This document shows, in pieces, positions 32,583 through 40,043 of a stretch of 64,000 nucleotides of DNA. The DNA is taken from contig NZ_KE386904.1 in assembly GCF_000429445.1 (NCBI RefSeq), forward strand, positions 124,001 through 188,000, given 5' to 3'. The notes below the pieces were generated by a model. It worked only from the letters and a program-made list of their open reading frames with translations. It was not told where the DNA came from and ran no database searches. How positions within the stretch are numbered: the stretch's first letter is position 1; each line of letters opens with the position of its first letter. This DNA is from Algoriphagus terrigena DSM 22685. Its GTDB lineage: Bacteria > Bacteroidota > Bacteroidia > Cytophagales > Cyclobacteriaceae. The position numbers and the translations under genes were made by a program.

Positions 32583-34982
32583 ATGAACAAGGTTGCAGGC
32601 ATTTTCGGCTTTTTGCTCCTATTGCTGATCGGAGGGGTATTGGGGTTTATTTTTTACCAAAGTCCCCAATACAGTGGCGAATCGACACTGGCAGGTCTGA
32701 CTGACAAGGTTGAGGTTCATTTTGACAAATATGGAATTCCCCATATCTACGCCCAAAATGAGGAGGATGCCTATCGGGCTTTGGGTTACGTGCACGCACA
32801 AGACCGACTTTTCCAGCTGGAAATGATGCGTCGTGTCGGATCAGGTACGCTGGCTGAGTTTCTTGGAAAAGACCTGCTGGAGGTCGATCAGTTTTTTCAC
32901 ACACTGGGCATTCCAAAACATGCCAAAGAAAGCGCCGCCGCATTTCTGTCTGCGGGTGATACTCCTTGGAGAAGAGCCGCAGAAGCCTACATCACCGGGG
33001 TAAACGACTACATCAGCAAGGGAAAACTGCCGGTGGAATACCTGCTTTTGGGAGAAAAGCCACGTCTCTACACGATTGAAGACATGCACTCGATCGTCGG
33101 ATATATGAGTTTCACCTTTGCCATGGGATTGAAGACAGACCCTCTGGTGACCAAGATAGCGCGGGAACTCGGGCCCCAATACCTGAATTCGCTGTCCGTT
33201 CAGACCCTTCCCGAGCATCATGTCATTCCGGTGAATTATCCCGACTCACTCAGGTTGGATTCAGGCCTTGTAAATTCTACCCTTTCCGCATTGCTGGATA
33301 AACTCCCTGCGCCGCTTTTGGAAGGCAGCAATGCCTGGGTGATCGCCGGTAGCCGAACCAAGTCCGGAAAGGTGCTTTTCAGCAACGATACGCACATTGG
33401 CTTTTCCTCGCCTTCGGTCTGGTACGAAGCCCATCTGGAGTATCCCGGCTTTAGCTTTTATGGAAACCATCTCGCGGGAGTTCCTTTCGGATTGGTCGGA
33501 CATTCACGTCAGCACAGTGTAGGCTTGACGATGTTTGAAAATGACGACCAGGACTTTTTCGAAGAGAAGCTCAATCCAGCCAATCCCAATGAAATCCTCG
33601 TCGGGGATTCGATTTTCCCCATCTCTTCGCGAAAAGAACTGATCCAAGTCAAAGGCCAAGCAGCTGTCGACTTCGAAATCCGCGAAACCATCCATGGACC
33701 GATTATGAATTCCGTTTCCAAAGAAATCGCGGCGCTGACTTCCAATCCGGTCGCTTCTTGGTGGGTGTTTGTCTTGGAGCCGACCAAAGCACTGGAAGCG
33801 ATCTACAAATTAAATCACGCCCATTCCATCCAGGAAGTGGCCGATGCAGCAGGGCTGATTCACGCGCCGGGATTGAATATCATGTACGGCGACAGTGCGG
33901 GAAATATCGCTTGGTGGGCTGCCGCAAAGCTCCCCATCCGAAGCGAAACCGTTCATTCCAAGATCTTTGCTGACGGATCAGATCCTGAGACTCTTCCCAA
34001 AGGCTGGTATCCATTTGCTGACAACCCACAAAGCATCAATCCCGAGATCGGATTCGTGGCGTCGGCCAACAATCAGCCGGATACCATGCGAAACGGCGTG
34101 CTCTTCCCAGGTTATTATTTCCCCGGAGAGCGCTGGAACAGGATCGCTAAAACCATCACCTCCAGAGACGACTGGGATCAGGAATCCATCCAGGAGCTTC
34201 AACTCGAGTCAGTCAACGAAGTTCAGCCCCAGATCGCCCAGCATATGCTCAGCCACATCAAGCGCGAGGATTTTCCAGAATATTCCGACGCCTTGGACGC
34301 ACTCCAAAATTGGGATGGCTACCATCATCTGAAGGCGGTGGCTCCAACGATCTACTACAAATGGCAGTATCACATCCTAAAAGTCGCCATGCAGGACGAG
34401 TTGGGCGAAGAGGCTTTCAACGCGTATCTGGAAACGTTTATCATGGTGCGGAGCACGCGGCATTTTCTCACAATCGAAGACAATCCCTGGTGGGATATCA
34501 AAGGAACGGATGCTAAGGAAAGCCGCGAGCAGATTATCACCGAAGCTCTGAAAACTTCACTGGATGAGTTAACCACCCAGTTTGGCAAAAAAACAGAAGA
34601 TTGGGAATGGAGAAAAGCGGTGACACTGGAGCATCCACATCCGTTGGGAAGCCAAAAACCTCTGGACAAAATCTTCAACCTAAGGACAGACCCGGTCGCT
34701 GCCAACGAAGAATCTGTCAACAAACTGGCGTTTCGACTGAATGGCGAAGGAATCTATAAAGTCACATCCGGCCCGGCGATGCGGATCATACTCGACTTTG
34801 CCAATGTCGACGGTTCTATCTCCGTCCTGCCGACCGGCAACTCCGGAAACCGCTTTAGCAGGCATTATTCAGATCAGAAAAATCTCTACGTCAAAGGAAA
34901 ATATCGCCCTCAGCTAATGGACGAGCAAGAAATTCGAGAGAAGTCAAAAGAAAAATTGGTCTTGGTTCCTAGCGAAAAATAA
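32583..34982 (+). CDS. Penicillin acylase family N-terminal nucleophile hydrolase (S45)
   Basis: 799 residues. An N-terminal hydrophobic segment (VAGIFGFLLLLLIGGVLGFIFY) exports or anchors it. The alpha-chain signature is GYVHAQDRLFQLEMMRRVGSG. The autoprocessing site and N-terminal nucleophile is S249 in LLEGSNAWVIAGSRTKSGKVL, followed by FSNDTHIGFSSPSVWYEAHL. The beta-chain continues to VLPTGNSGNRFSRHYSDQ. Family members hydrolyse amides such as penicillin side chains or acyl-homoserine lactones; the natural substrate is not evident. The DinB gene starts one base after its stop codon, so they are coupled. Confidence 0.93.
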   Translation: MNKVAGIFGFLLLLLIGGVLGFIFYQSPQYSGESTLAGLTDKVEVHFDKYGIPHIYAQNEEDAYRALGYVHAQDRLFQLEMMRRVGSGTLAEFLGKDLLEVDQFFHTLGIPKHAKESAAAFLSAGDTPWRRAAEAYITGVNDYISKGKLPVEYLLLGEKPRLYTIEDMHSIVGYMSFTFAMGLKTDPLVTKIARELGPQYLNSLSVQTLPEHHVIPVNYPDSLRLDSGLVNSTLSALLDKLPAPLLEGSNAWVIAGSRTKSGKVLFSNDTHIGFSSPSVWYEAHLEYPGFSFYGNHLAGVPFGLVGHSRQHSVGLTMFENDDQDFFEEKLNPANPNEILVGDSIFPISSRKELIQVKGQAAVDFEIRETIHGPIMNSVSKEIAALTSNPVASWWVFVLEPTKALEAIYKLNHAHSIQEVADAAGLIHAPGLNIMYGDSAGNIAWWAAAKLPIRSETVHSKIFADGSDPETLPKGWYPFADNPQSINPEIGFVASANNQPDTMRNGVLFPGYYFPGERWNRIAKTITSRDDWDQESIQELQLESVNEVQPQIAQHMLSHIKREDFPEYSDALDALQNWDGYHHLKAVAPTIYYKWQYHILKVAMQDELGEEAFNAYLETFIMVRSTRHFLTIEDNPWWDIKGTDAKESREQIITEALKTSLDELTTQFGKKTEDWEWRKAVTLEHPHPLGSQKPLDKIFNLRTDPVAANEESVNKLAFRLNGEGIYKVTSGPAMRIILDFANVDGSISVLPTGNSGNRFSRHYSDQKNLYVKGKYRPQLMDEQEIREKSKEKLVLVPSEK

Positions 34983-34983
34983 G

Positions 34984-35487
34984 ATGGACATCTTGAAAAC
35001 AGTTACAGATTCGATTTGCACACAGTTTGGAGCGGCGATCGATATGCTCGAAAATGCCATTAGGTTTTGTCCCGATGGGCTTTGGGAGACCGAGAAAGCA
35101 TTTTCCCATCAGGCTTTTCACACGCTATTTTTCCTGGACTATTACCTTTCTTTAAAGCCCGTTGGCTTTACTCCTCCAGCCAATTTCACGTATTCCGAGT
35201 TTGGAGATGAGCCTCCTTTAGAAATTTTCTCCAAAGCCGAAATCTTCGAATACCTGCTTTTCTGCAAAACAAAGTTTGATCAACTTATCTCGAATCTAAC
35301 AGCCGATTTGGCCGAAAGCCGCTGGGTCAACGGGTCAAAAACCATGGACTTTTCGATCATCGAGATCTTGCTTTACAACCTTCGCCATGTGCAGCATCAC
35401 GTGGGGCAGCTAAACATGATGTTGCGTCAAAGCATAGACGATACTCCCAATTGGGTTAATCGACACGGGGAAAAAAACAAACTTTAA
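34984..35487 (+). CDS. DinB-superfamily protein
   Basis: 167 residues, helical. Helix 1 AIDMLENAIRFCPDGLW and the segment KAFSHQAFHTLFFLDYYLS carry one metal-type histidine; EILLYNLRHVQHHVGQLNMMLRQ carries the paired histidines expected of the DinB four-helix bundle. Activity is unknown. It follows the penicillin acylase gene by one base and precedes msrB by 24 bases, all in one direction. Confidence 0.85.
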   Translation: MDILKTVTDSICTQFGAAIDMLENAIRFCPDGLWETEKAFSHQAFHTLFFLDYYLSLKPVGFTPPANFTYSEFGDEPPLEIFSKAEIFEYLLFCKTKFDQLISNLTADLAESRWVNGSKTMDFSIIEILLYNLRHVQHHVGQLNMMLRQSIDDTPNWVNRHGEKNKL

Positions 35488-35511
35488 TGCCGCAAAAAGG
35501 GTTTATCGGGT

Positions 35512-35928
35512 ATGAGCAAGAAAGAGCAAAAAAACTACGAAATCACGAAGCCTGCTGCTGAATGGGAGGCTCAATTGGATCCCGAATCTTACCATGTCCT
35601 TCGGGAAAAGGGAACTGAAAGGCCATTTACAGGTCAATATTATCTGAACAAGGATACGGGCATCTACGAGTGCAAAGCCTGTGGAAACGAGATCTTCCAT
35701 TCCTCCAACAAATACGACAGCGGCTGTGGCTGGCCCAGTTTTACCGAACCGATCCGGCCGGAAGCCATTGATGTCCACATGGACTATAGCCACTTCATGG
35801 TTCGTGAGGAGATCCTCTGCGGTAAGTGCGGCGGTCACTTAGGACACCGTTTTCCCGATGGTCCTAAGGATCAGGGCGGCATCCGCTACTGCATCAATTC
35901 TCTCAGTATGGATTTCAAAAAGGAGTGA
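35512..35928 (+). CDS. msrB: Peptide-methionine (R)-S-oxide reductase
   Basis: 138 residues, a complete single-domain MsrB. The structural zinc is bound by two CxxC pairs in YECKACGNEIF and ILCGKCGGHLGHRF. SGCGWPSFTEPI is the substrate-binding block, and the catalytic Cys is in GGIRYCINSLSMDF. It reduces methionine-R-sulfoxide in proteins. No signal peptide, so cytoplasmic. The complementary msrA is at 50691. It is the end of the penicillin acylase/dinB/msrB run. Confidence 0.96.
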   Translation: MSKKEQKNYEITKPAAEWEAQLDPESYHVLREKGTERPFTGQYYLNKDTGIYECKACGNEIFHSSNKYDSGCGWPSFTEPIRPEAIDVHMDYSHFMVREEILCGKCGGHLGHRFPDGPKDQGGIRYCINSLSMDFKKE

Positions 35929-35935
35929 AAAAATA

Positions 35936-35973
35936 AGGCTGAGCTTCGGGATATTCTCTTCCCAACTCAGCCT
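35936..35973. terminator. Hairpin between msrB and PlsC-like gene
   Basis: AGGCTGAG and CTCAGCCT perfect arms with a 22-base loop region. T-runs are weak, so efficiency is uncertain. Confidence 0.5.
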
Positions 35974-36001
35974 GTTCCCTCTTAAATCAAAAACCCGCAA
36001 A

Positions 36002-36562
36002 TCAGACAATTCCCTTCTCAGGATGTCTGCCTGTCACCGTTCTCCCGAAAACTTTTAACTCTTCGATCTGCGCATCCATGTTTCCATCGGGATAGATGCA
36101 CGGGCCGATGCCGGCCTCCTTCTTTTTGTAGTCCAGATAGCCAACTACAATCGGAACGTTTGAATCAAGTGCAATGTGATAAAAACCTGATTTCCATTTT
36201 TTTACCGCTTGACGAGTTCCCTCAGGAGTCACCATAATTACGAGCTCATCGCTATCTTTGAGCATGTTGACCATGGCCTCGGTATAGGTCTGTTTTCTGC
36301 CTCCCGGAATCCTCTTACGGTCAATCGCTATCGCACCCAAACCACGGAGCAACCAACCCAAAGGCCCGACCATGACTTCTTTTTTGATCGTGAACCTGAC
36401 CGGAATATCCATCAGGAAAAATGCCGCTCTGGCGTACAGGATGTCCCAGTTAGATGTATGGGGAATGGCAATCAAAACCGCCTTTTTTAAGCCTTTTGGC
36501 CAATTGTTGTTGAGCGACCAACCTGAAATCCAAAAAACAAATCTGGAAAGGAGCTTCATCAT
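36002..36562 (-). CDS. PlsC-family 1-acyl-glycerol-3-phosphate acyltransferase-like protein
   Basis: 186 residues. The catalytic HX4D box is AIPHTSNWDILYA; FLMDIPVRFTIKKEVMVGPLGWLLRGLGAIAIDR and VTPEGTRQAVKKWKSGFYHIA are the following PlsC blocks. It is shorter than canonical PlsC (about 240) and resembles the small group often found in Bacteroidota. It should transfer an acyl chain to a lysolipid at the inner membrane. Its start overlaps the stop of the patatin gene by four bases (ATGA), so it is coupled to it. Confidence 0.87.
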   Translation of the reverse strand: MMKLLSRFVFWISGWSLNNNWPKGLKKAVLIAIPHTSNWDILYARAAFFLMDIPVRFTIKKEVMVGPLGWLLRGLGAIAIDRKRIPGGRKQTYTEAMVNMLKDSDELVIMVTPEGTRQAVKKWKSGFYHIALDSNVPIVVGYLDYKKKEAGIGPCIYPDGNMDAQIEELKVFGRTVTGRHPEKGIV

Positions 36563-37362
36563 AAACTTAAATGTTTTGCATTGGGGTTTGCCAATTCTAA
36601 GATAGAAGGGTTTTCTTCAATTATTTTCATGGTATGGTCGTATCCGGTCTGAAAAAGCTCGGGAGCCTTTTTGATGTCAAAAACTCCATATCTTCCCAAT
36701 CCGGGCGGTTCTATGAAATAATCGCACTTGGATTTCCGGCTGTAGACATTGTAATTCATCGACATGATGACTGCGCGCTCGATCAGATTCTTCATGTTTT
36801 TGATGTTACTCTCTGCAGGAAGCTGATTGCAGTTGACACCGATCACAAAATCACAGATTCCATCCAAAGGCTCTACAGGCATATTGTTCAGCACGCCGCC
36901 ATCCACCAGGTATTTCTTCCCGATCATGATGGGCTCAAACATCCCGGGGATGCAACTCGACGCCATCAAGGGCTTAATCAATTCGCCCTCGTCGAAGTAC
37001 GCCACTTTCCCTTTGATAATGTTGGTGGCGGCCACGACTAGCTTTGTTTTTAGCTGCGCAAAGTCGTCGTGTGGCAGATAAATCCTAAAAAGCTGTCCAA
37101 CGCTATCCATCTTCAGTATTCCCTTGAGAGAAATTGCCGGACGCATAAACCGGAAAAAATTCGTTTCTACGATAATCTTGAGGATTTCCTCGGGCTTGTA
37201 TCCCTGGCAATACATCGCTCCGGCGATCGCTCCAGCAGAACTTCCAGATACCTTGGTTGGGAAAATTTTTGCTTCATTCAGCGCCTTCAGTACTCCCAAA
37301 TGCGAAATCCCACGGACTCCGCCGCCGGACAAGGCTATGCCAATCTTTAGTTTAGATTTCAT
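36559..37362 (-). CDS. Patatin-like phospholipase (RssA type)
   Basis: 267 residues from the ATG giving MKSKLKIGIALSGGG; ten residues further upstream read into the neighbouring gene. Patatin motifs are ALSGGGVRGISHLG (oxyanion hole), SGSSAGAIAGAM (GxSxG nucleophile Ser) and LVDGGVLNNMPVE (DGG catalytic Asp). It should hydrolyse acyl esters of lipids. It overlaps the MBL gene upstream by 11 bases and the acyltransferase downstream by four, so the three may work together in lipid turnover (deacylation followed by reacylation). Confidence 0.93.
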   Translation of the reverse strand: MKSKLKIGIALSGGGVRGISHLGVLKALNEAKIFPTKVSGSSAGAIAGAMYCQGYKPEEILKIIVETNFFRFMRPAISLKGILKMDSVGQLFRIYLPHDDFAQLKTKLVVAATNIIKGKVAYFDEGELIKPLMASSCIPGMFEPIMIGKKYLVDGGVLNNMPVEPLDGICDFVIGVNCNQLPAESNIKNMKNLIERAVIMSMNYNVYSRKSKCDYFIEPPGLGRYGVFDIKKAPELFQTGYDHTMKIIEENPSILELANPNAKHLSL

Positions 37363-38191
37363 CCAGACGAAACGTTTGATCCAGACGCACACCGCGGTCG
37401 GTCATCTTCACGGTGCAGCATTCGTTGACTGGATCATGCTCAAGAAAAAGCACATATTCTTCCCGCGCGGCCTCTTCCAGAAACGCCTGTTTTTCCGTCA
37501 TCGTGAGCAGCGGTCTCGTGTCGTAGCCCATTACGTAAGGCAATGGAATATGTCCGACGGAGGGAAGCAAATCGGCGACAAAAACGACTGTTTTCCCCTT
37601 GTACTGAATCTTGGGCAGCATCTGCTTGTCCGTGTGCCCGTCGACTGTGATGAAGTCGAATCCAGGGAAGAGACTTTTTTGACCCAGATCCAAAAACTTC
37701 AAATGACCCAGATCCTGCATGGGAAGGATGTTTTCCGTCAGGAAAGAGGCCTTCTCTCGTGGATTGGGGGCGGTCGCCCATTGCCAATGATCGGCGTTTG
37801 ACCAGTAAGTGGCCCGCGGGAAAGTCATCTCATACTGCCCATGCGAACCGTACCGAACGCCTCCGCCACAGTGGTCAAAATGCAGATGAGTCAGGAAATT
37901 GTCCGTGACTTGATTAAAATTGACCCCGAGTCGATGAAGGCTTTTTTGCAAAGAATCATCACCGTGAAGATAGTACAGGGAGAAAAATTTGGCGTCCTGC
38001 TTATCTCCTATCCCATTGTCGATCAAGACGACACGATCTCCGTCGACGGCCAGCAAGCTGCGCATCGCCCAGTTGCAGAGGTTGTTTTCATCAGACGGAT
38101 TGGTGCGGGACCAAAGAACCTTCGGCACGACCCCAAACATGGCGCCGCCGTCCAACTTAAAAAAGCCTGTATTGATCGTGTATAATTCCAT
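37352..38191 (-). CDS. MBL-fold metallohydrolase (quorum-lactonase-like layout)
   Basis: 279 residues. Metal-binding motif NFLTHLHFDHCGGGVRYG (HxHxDH), a further His in DFITVDGHTDKQMLPKI, and Asp in VVFVADLLPSVGHIPLPYVMGYD. VVLIDNGIGD at the N-terminus is typical. The layout resembles lactonase and related hydrolases; the substrate is unknown. It is the first gene of the MBL/patatin/acyltransferase operon, and a bidirectional terminator separates it from accA. Confidence 0.9.
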   Translation of the reverse strand: MELYTINTGFFKLDGGAMFGVVPKVLWSRTNPSDENNLCNWAMRSLLAVDGDRVVLIDNGIGDKQDAKFFSLYYLHGDDSLQKSLHRLGVNFNQVTDNFLTHLHFDHCGGGVRYGSHGQYEMTFPRATYWSNADHWQWATAPNPREKASFLTENILPMQDLGHLKFLDLGQKSLFPGFDFITVDGHTDKQMLPKIQYKGKTVVFVADLLPSVGHIPLPYVMGYDTRPLLTMTEKQAFLEEAAREEYVLFLEHDPVNECCTVKMTDRGVRLDQTFRLDEI

Positions 38192-38217
38192 TCAGGTTTC
38201 TTTTTGGGGTTAAAAAG

Positions 38218-38257
38218 CCAAAAGCAACCTTTCCCAGGAAGGATAGATTGCTTTTTG
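38218..38257. terminator. Terminator downstream of accA
   Basis: CCAAAAGCAA and TTGCTTTTTGG arms, with a second AAGG/CCTT pairing inside. On the minus strand TTTTGGCTTTTT follows. Confidence 0.65.
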
Positions 38258-38317
38258 GATTTTCAAATAGGAGTTGCGGTTCCGCAATCTCAAATATCAG
38301 ATTCTAAGCTCTAATTA

Positions 38318-39265
38318 TCACTCCTCTACCACACCCATTGCGCAAAATTTCTCGATACGCTGTTCGATGCGCTTTTCAGGTTTGATCTTGTCAAGTTCCT
38401 TAAGCGCGCTCAATATGGCCGATTTTACTTCGGCGGCCATCCACTTTATATCTCTGTGTGCGCCACCCAACGGCTCAGGGATGATGCCATCCACCAGGCC
38501 GTTGCCTTTCATGTCTTTGGCGGTCAACTTGAGCGATTCGGCAGCTTGCTCCTTGTAATCCCAAGATCTCCAAAGAATCGTGGAGCAGTTTTCCGGAGAG
38601 ATGACCGAATACCAGGAATTCTCCAGCATCAACACACGGTCTCCGATTGCGATACCCAAGGCTCCACCGGAAGCTCCCTCACCGATGATAATGCAGATGA
38701 CGGGCACCTTCAGCATGAACATTTCCCGCAGGTTTTTTGCAATCGCCTCTCCCTGGCCTCTTTCTTCAGCTTCCAATCCGGGAAAAGCACCCGGTGTGTC
38801 AATCAGCGTGACGATCGGCTTGCCGAATTTCTCGGCCATCTTCATCAGGCGGAGCGCTTTGCGATAGCCCTCGGGATTGGCCATCCCAAAGTTGCGCATT
38901 TGACGCTGCTTGGTATTTCTGCCTTTTTGCTGGCCAATAAACATGACAGTCCGGCCATCCACATCTCCTAGCCCGCCGACCATTGCTTTATCGTCAGCGA
39001 CAGTTCGGTCGCCAAAGATCTCAATAAATTCGTTGGTGATTTCGTAGATGTAATCCAGCGCATAGGGACGGTCTGCGTGTCGTGATAGCTGCACTCGCTG
39101 CCAGCGGGTGAGGTTTTCGAAAGTCTCTTTTTTCAATGCCAGAATTTTTTCTTCTAAAGAATCAATATCGCTACTGAGGTCGATATTCCGGCCTTTGGCC
39201 AGCTCTTTCATCTCTTGAAGTTTTTGCTCTAAATCAGCAATGGGTTTTTCGAATTCTAATACCAT
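38318..39265 (-). CDS. accA: Acetyl-CoA carboxylase carboxyltransferase subunit alpha
   Basis: 315 residues from the ATG giving MVLEFEKPIADLEQKLQEM, the usual AccA opening; the eight upstream residues overlap the leader. Family blocks are RHADRPYALDYIYEI, FGDRTVADDKAMVGGLG, TLIDTPGAFPGLEAEERGQGEAIA and IIGEGASGGALGIAIGDRVLML, the last being the acetyl-CoA/oxyanion region. With AccD it transfers the carboxyl group from biotin to acetyl-CoA in fatty acid synthesis. It has a clear promoter 20 bases upstream. Confidence 0.97.
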   Translation of the reverse strand: MVLEFEKPIADLEQKLQEMKELAKGRNIDLSSDIDSLEEKILALKKETFENLTRWQRVQLSRHADRPYALDYIYEITNEFIEIFGDRTVADDKAMVGGLGDVDGRTVMFIGQQKGRNTKQRQMRNFGMANPEGYRKALRLMKMAEKFGKPIVTLIDTPGAFPGLEAEERGQGEAIAKNLREMFMLKVPVICIIIGEGASGGALGIAIGDRVLMLENSWYSVISPENCSTILWRSWDYKEQAAESLKLTAKDMKGNGLVDGIIPEPLGGAHRDIKWMAAEVKSAILSALKELDKIKPEKRIEQRIEKFCAMGVVEE

Positions 39266-39286
39266 TTCGGTGATTTTTGGAAGTAA

Positions 39287-39316
39287 CAAAGATAAGGATT
39301 AAACGGTAGTGACAAA
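39287..39316 (-). promoter_or_regulatory. Promoter of accA
   Basis: Minus strand TTTG, 18 bases, TATCTTTG: both elements of the Bacteroidota promoter with good spacing, 20 bases before the start codon. Confidence 0.65.
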
Positions 39317-39414
39317 CCCTAGAATTAGCCAGAAACCGAGCCCCCACCCCAGAAATTTAGTAGGCTGAAATAGAAACAGATAGAATAAAGGTTCAAAATT
39401 ATTGGAACCACCTA

Positions 39415-39444
39415 TTGCGGAGAAGGATCAAAATCTTACCTTTG
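39415..39444 (+). promoter_or_regulatory. Promoter of tRNA-Asp genes
   Basis: TTG at 39415, 19 bases, then TACCTTTG at 39437-39444, an ideal TTG-N19-TAnnTTTG promoter, 28 bases before the first tRNA. Confidence 0.75.
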
Positions 39445-39472
39445 CACCACTTCAAAAGGAAGTAAATAAAAC

Positions 39473-39546
39473 GGAGTGGTAGTTCAGCTGGTTAGAATGC
39501 CTGCCTGTCACGCAGGAGGTCGCGGGTTCGAGTCCCGTCCATTCCG
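39473..39546 (+). tRNA. tRNA-Asp (anticodon GTC), copy 1
   Basis: 74 bases. Acceptor arms GGAGTGG and CCATTCC pair over seven positions with one G.T. D-arm AGTTCAGCTGGTTAGAAT, anticodon stem CCTGC/GCAGG with loop CTGTCAC giving anticodon GTC, and T-arm with GGTTCGAGTCC. The discriminator is G; the gene does not obviously encode CCA. G34 is the queuosine site, the substrate position of GluQ. Confidence 0.97.
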
Positions 39547-39574
39547 CACAATATTGAAAAAAGCTAAGCCATTA

Positions 39575-39648
39575 GGAGTGGTAGTTCAGCTGGTTAGAAT
39601 GCCTGCCTGTCACGCAGGAGGTCGCGGGTTCGAGTCCCGTCCATTCCG
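39575..39648 (+). tRNA. tRNA-Asp (anticodon GTC), copy 2
   Basis: Identical to copy 1 over all 74 bases, separated by a 28-base spacer. Presumably cotranscribed from the upstream promoter and closed by the terminator that follows. Confidence 0.97.
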
Positions 39649-39652
39649 CTTT

Positions 39653-39681
39653 AAAGTCCCAAAGAAATTTGGGACTTTTTT
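39653..39681 (+). terminator. Terminator of tRNA-Asp operon
   Basis: AAAGTCCCAAA and TTTGGGACTTT arms followed by T-run. Confidence 0.85.
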
Positions 39682-39720
39682 GTTTCTAGCCCATTCCAAT
39701 TCAGCCAGTTAGAATACCTG

Positions 39721-39736
39721 TCCCGATACGTCGGGA
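39721..39736. repeat. CCCGAT..TCGGG palindrome in decayed tRNA
   Basis: TCCCGATACGTCGGGA, six-base arms and a four-base loop, flanked by TGT and AGG. Related to 11161-11174. Confidence 0.55.
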
Positions 39737-39754
39737 AGGTCGCGGGTTCGAGTC

Positions 39755-39785
39755 CTCCCGTCCGCCGCCGCGGACGGCACAGGCT
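39755..39785. repeat. GC-rich palindromic mini-repeat, copy 2
   Basis: CTCCCGTCCGCCGCC followed by GCGGACGGCACAGGCT. Same ends and core as 12744-12775 and 59690-59721. Confidence 0.65.
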
Positions 39786-39928
39786 GTCCATTCCGCTTTA
39801 TTAGAAAGCCAAGGCATTTTTTTTTAGCCCATTTGGCTTTACCATCTTCATCATTTTACCTTTTCATGACGTTTTGAGCTAAGTTGACCCCGATTTCTTT
39901 TCGTCATCGCAGAAGGCTGAATTATCTT

Positions 39929-39957
39929 CGGCTTAAATCTTGCAAAGATTTAAGCCG
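39929..39957. repeat. 13-base inverted repeat before AsmA gene
   Basis: CGGCTTAAATCTT and AAGATTTAAGCCG arms around GCA, perfect. No T-run follows, so it is not a normal terminator. It lies in the 247-base gap between the decayed tRNA and the AsmA-like gene, in which I saw no gene. Confidence 0.6.
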
Positions 39958-40043
39958 CATATCGTCCCAATCACGTCATAGTGACTCATGTCATACAAAC
40001 TGATGGTAGGCAAAAATACCCCTTGGATTAACTAACCTCGATT

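Larger units (their letters stand above)
39691..39796 (+). pseudogene. Decayed tRNA-Asp copy interrupted by two palindromic elements
   Basis: TTCAGCCAGTTAGAATACCTG, then GGTCGCGGGTTCGAGTCC, then GTCCATTCCGC match the two intact tRNA-Asp genes. The anticodon arm is replaced by TCCCGATACGTCGGGA, removing the anticodon, and a 31-base GC palindrome splits the T-arm from the acceptor stem. The 5-prime acceptor strand reads CCATTCC and cannot pair with its partner. It lies beyond the tRNA terminator. It cannot give a functional tRNA. Confidence 0.85.

Noticed and set aside
39476..39712. 78-codon open frame across the tRNA region
   Set aside because: It translates the two tRNA-Asp genes (VRMPACHAGGRGFESRPF repeated) and is a classic tRNA artefact.
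39473..39796. Tandem repeats as a possible CRISPR array
   Set aside because: The repeated unit is a folded tRNA-Asp, there are only two intact copies, and no cas genes are present.
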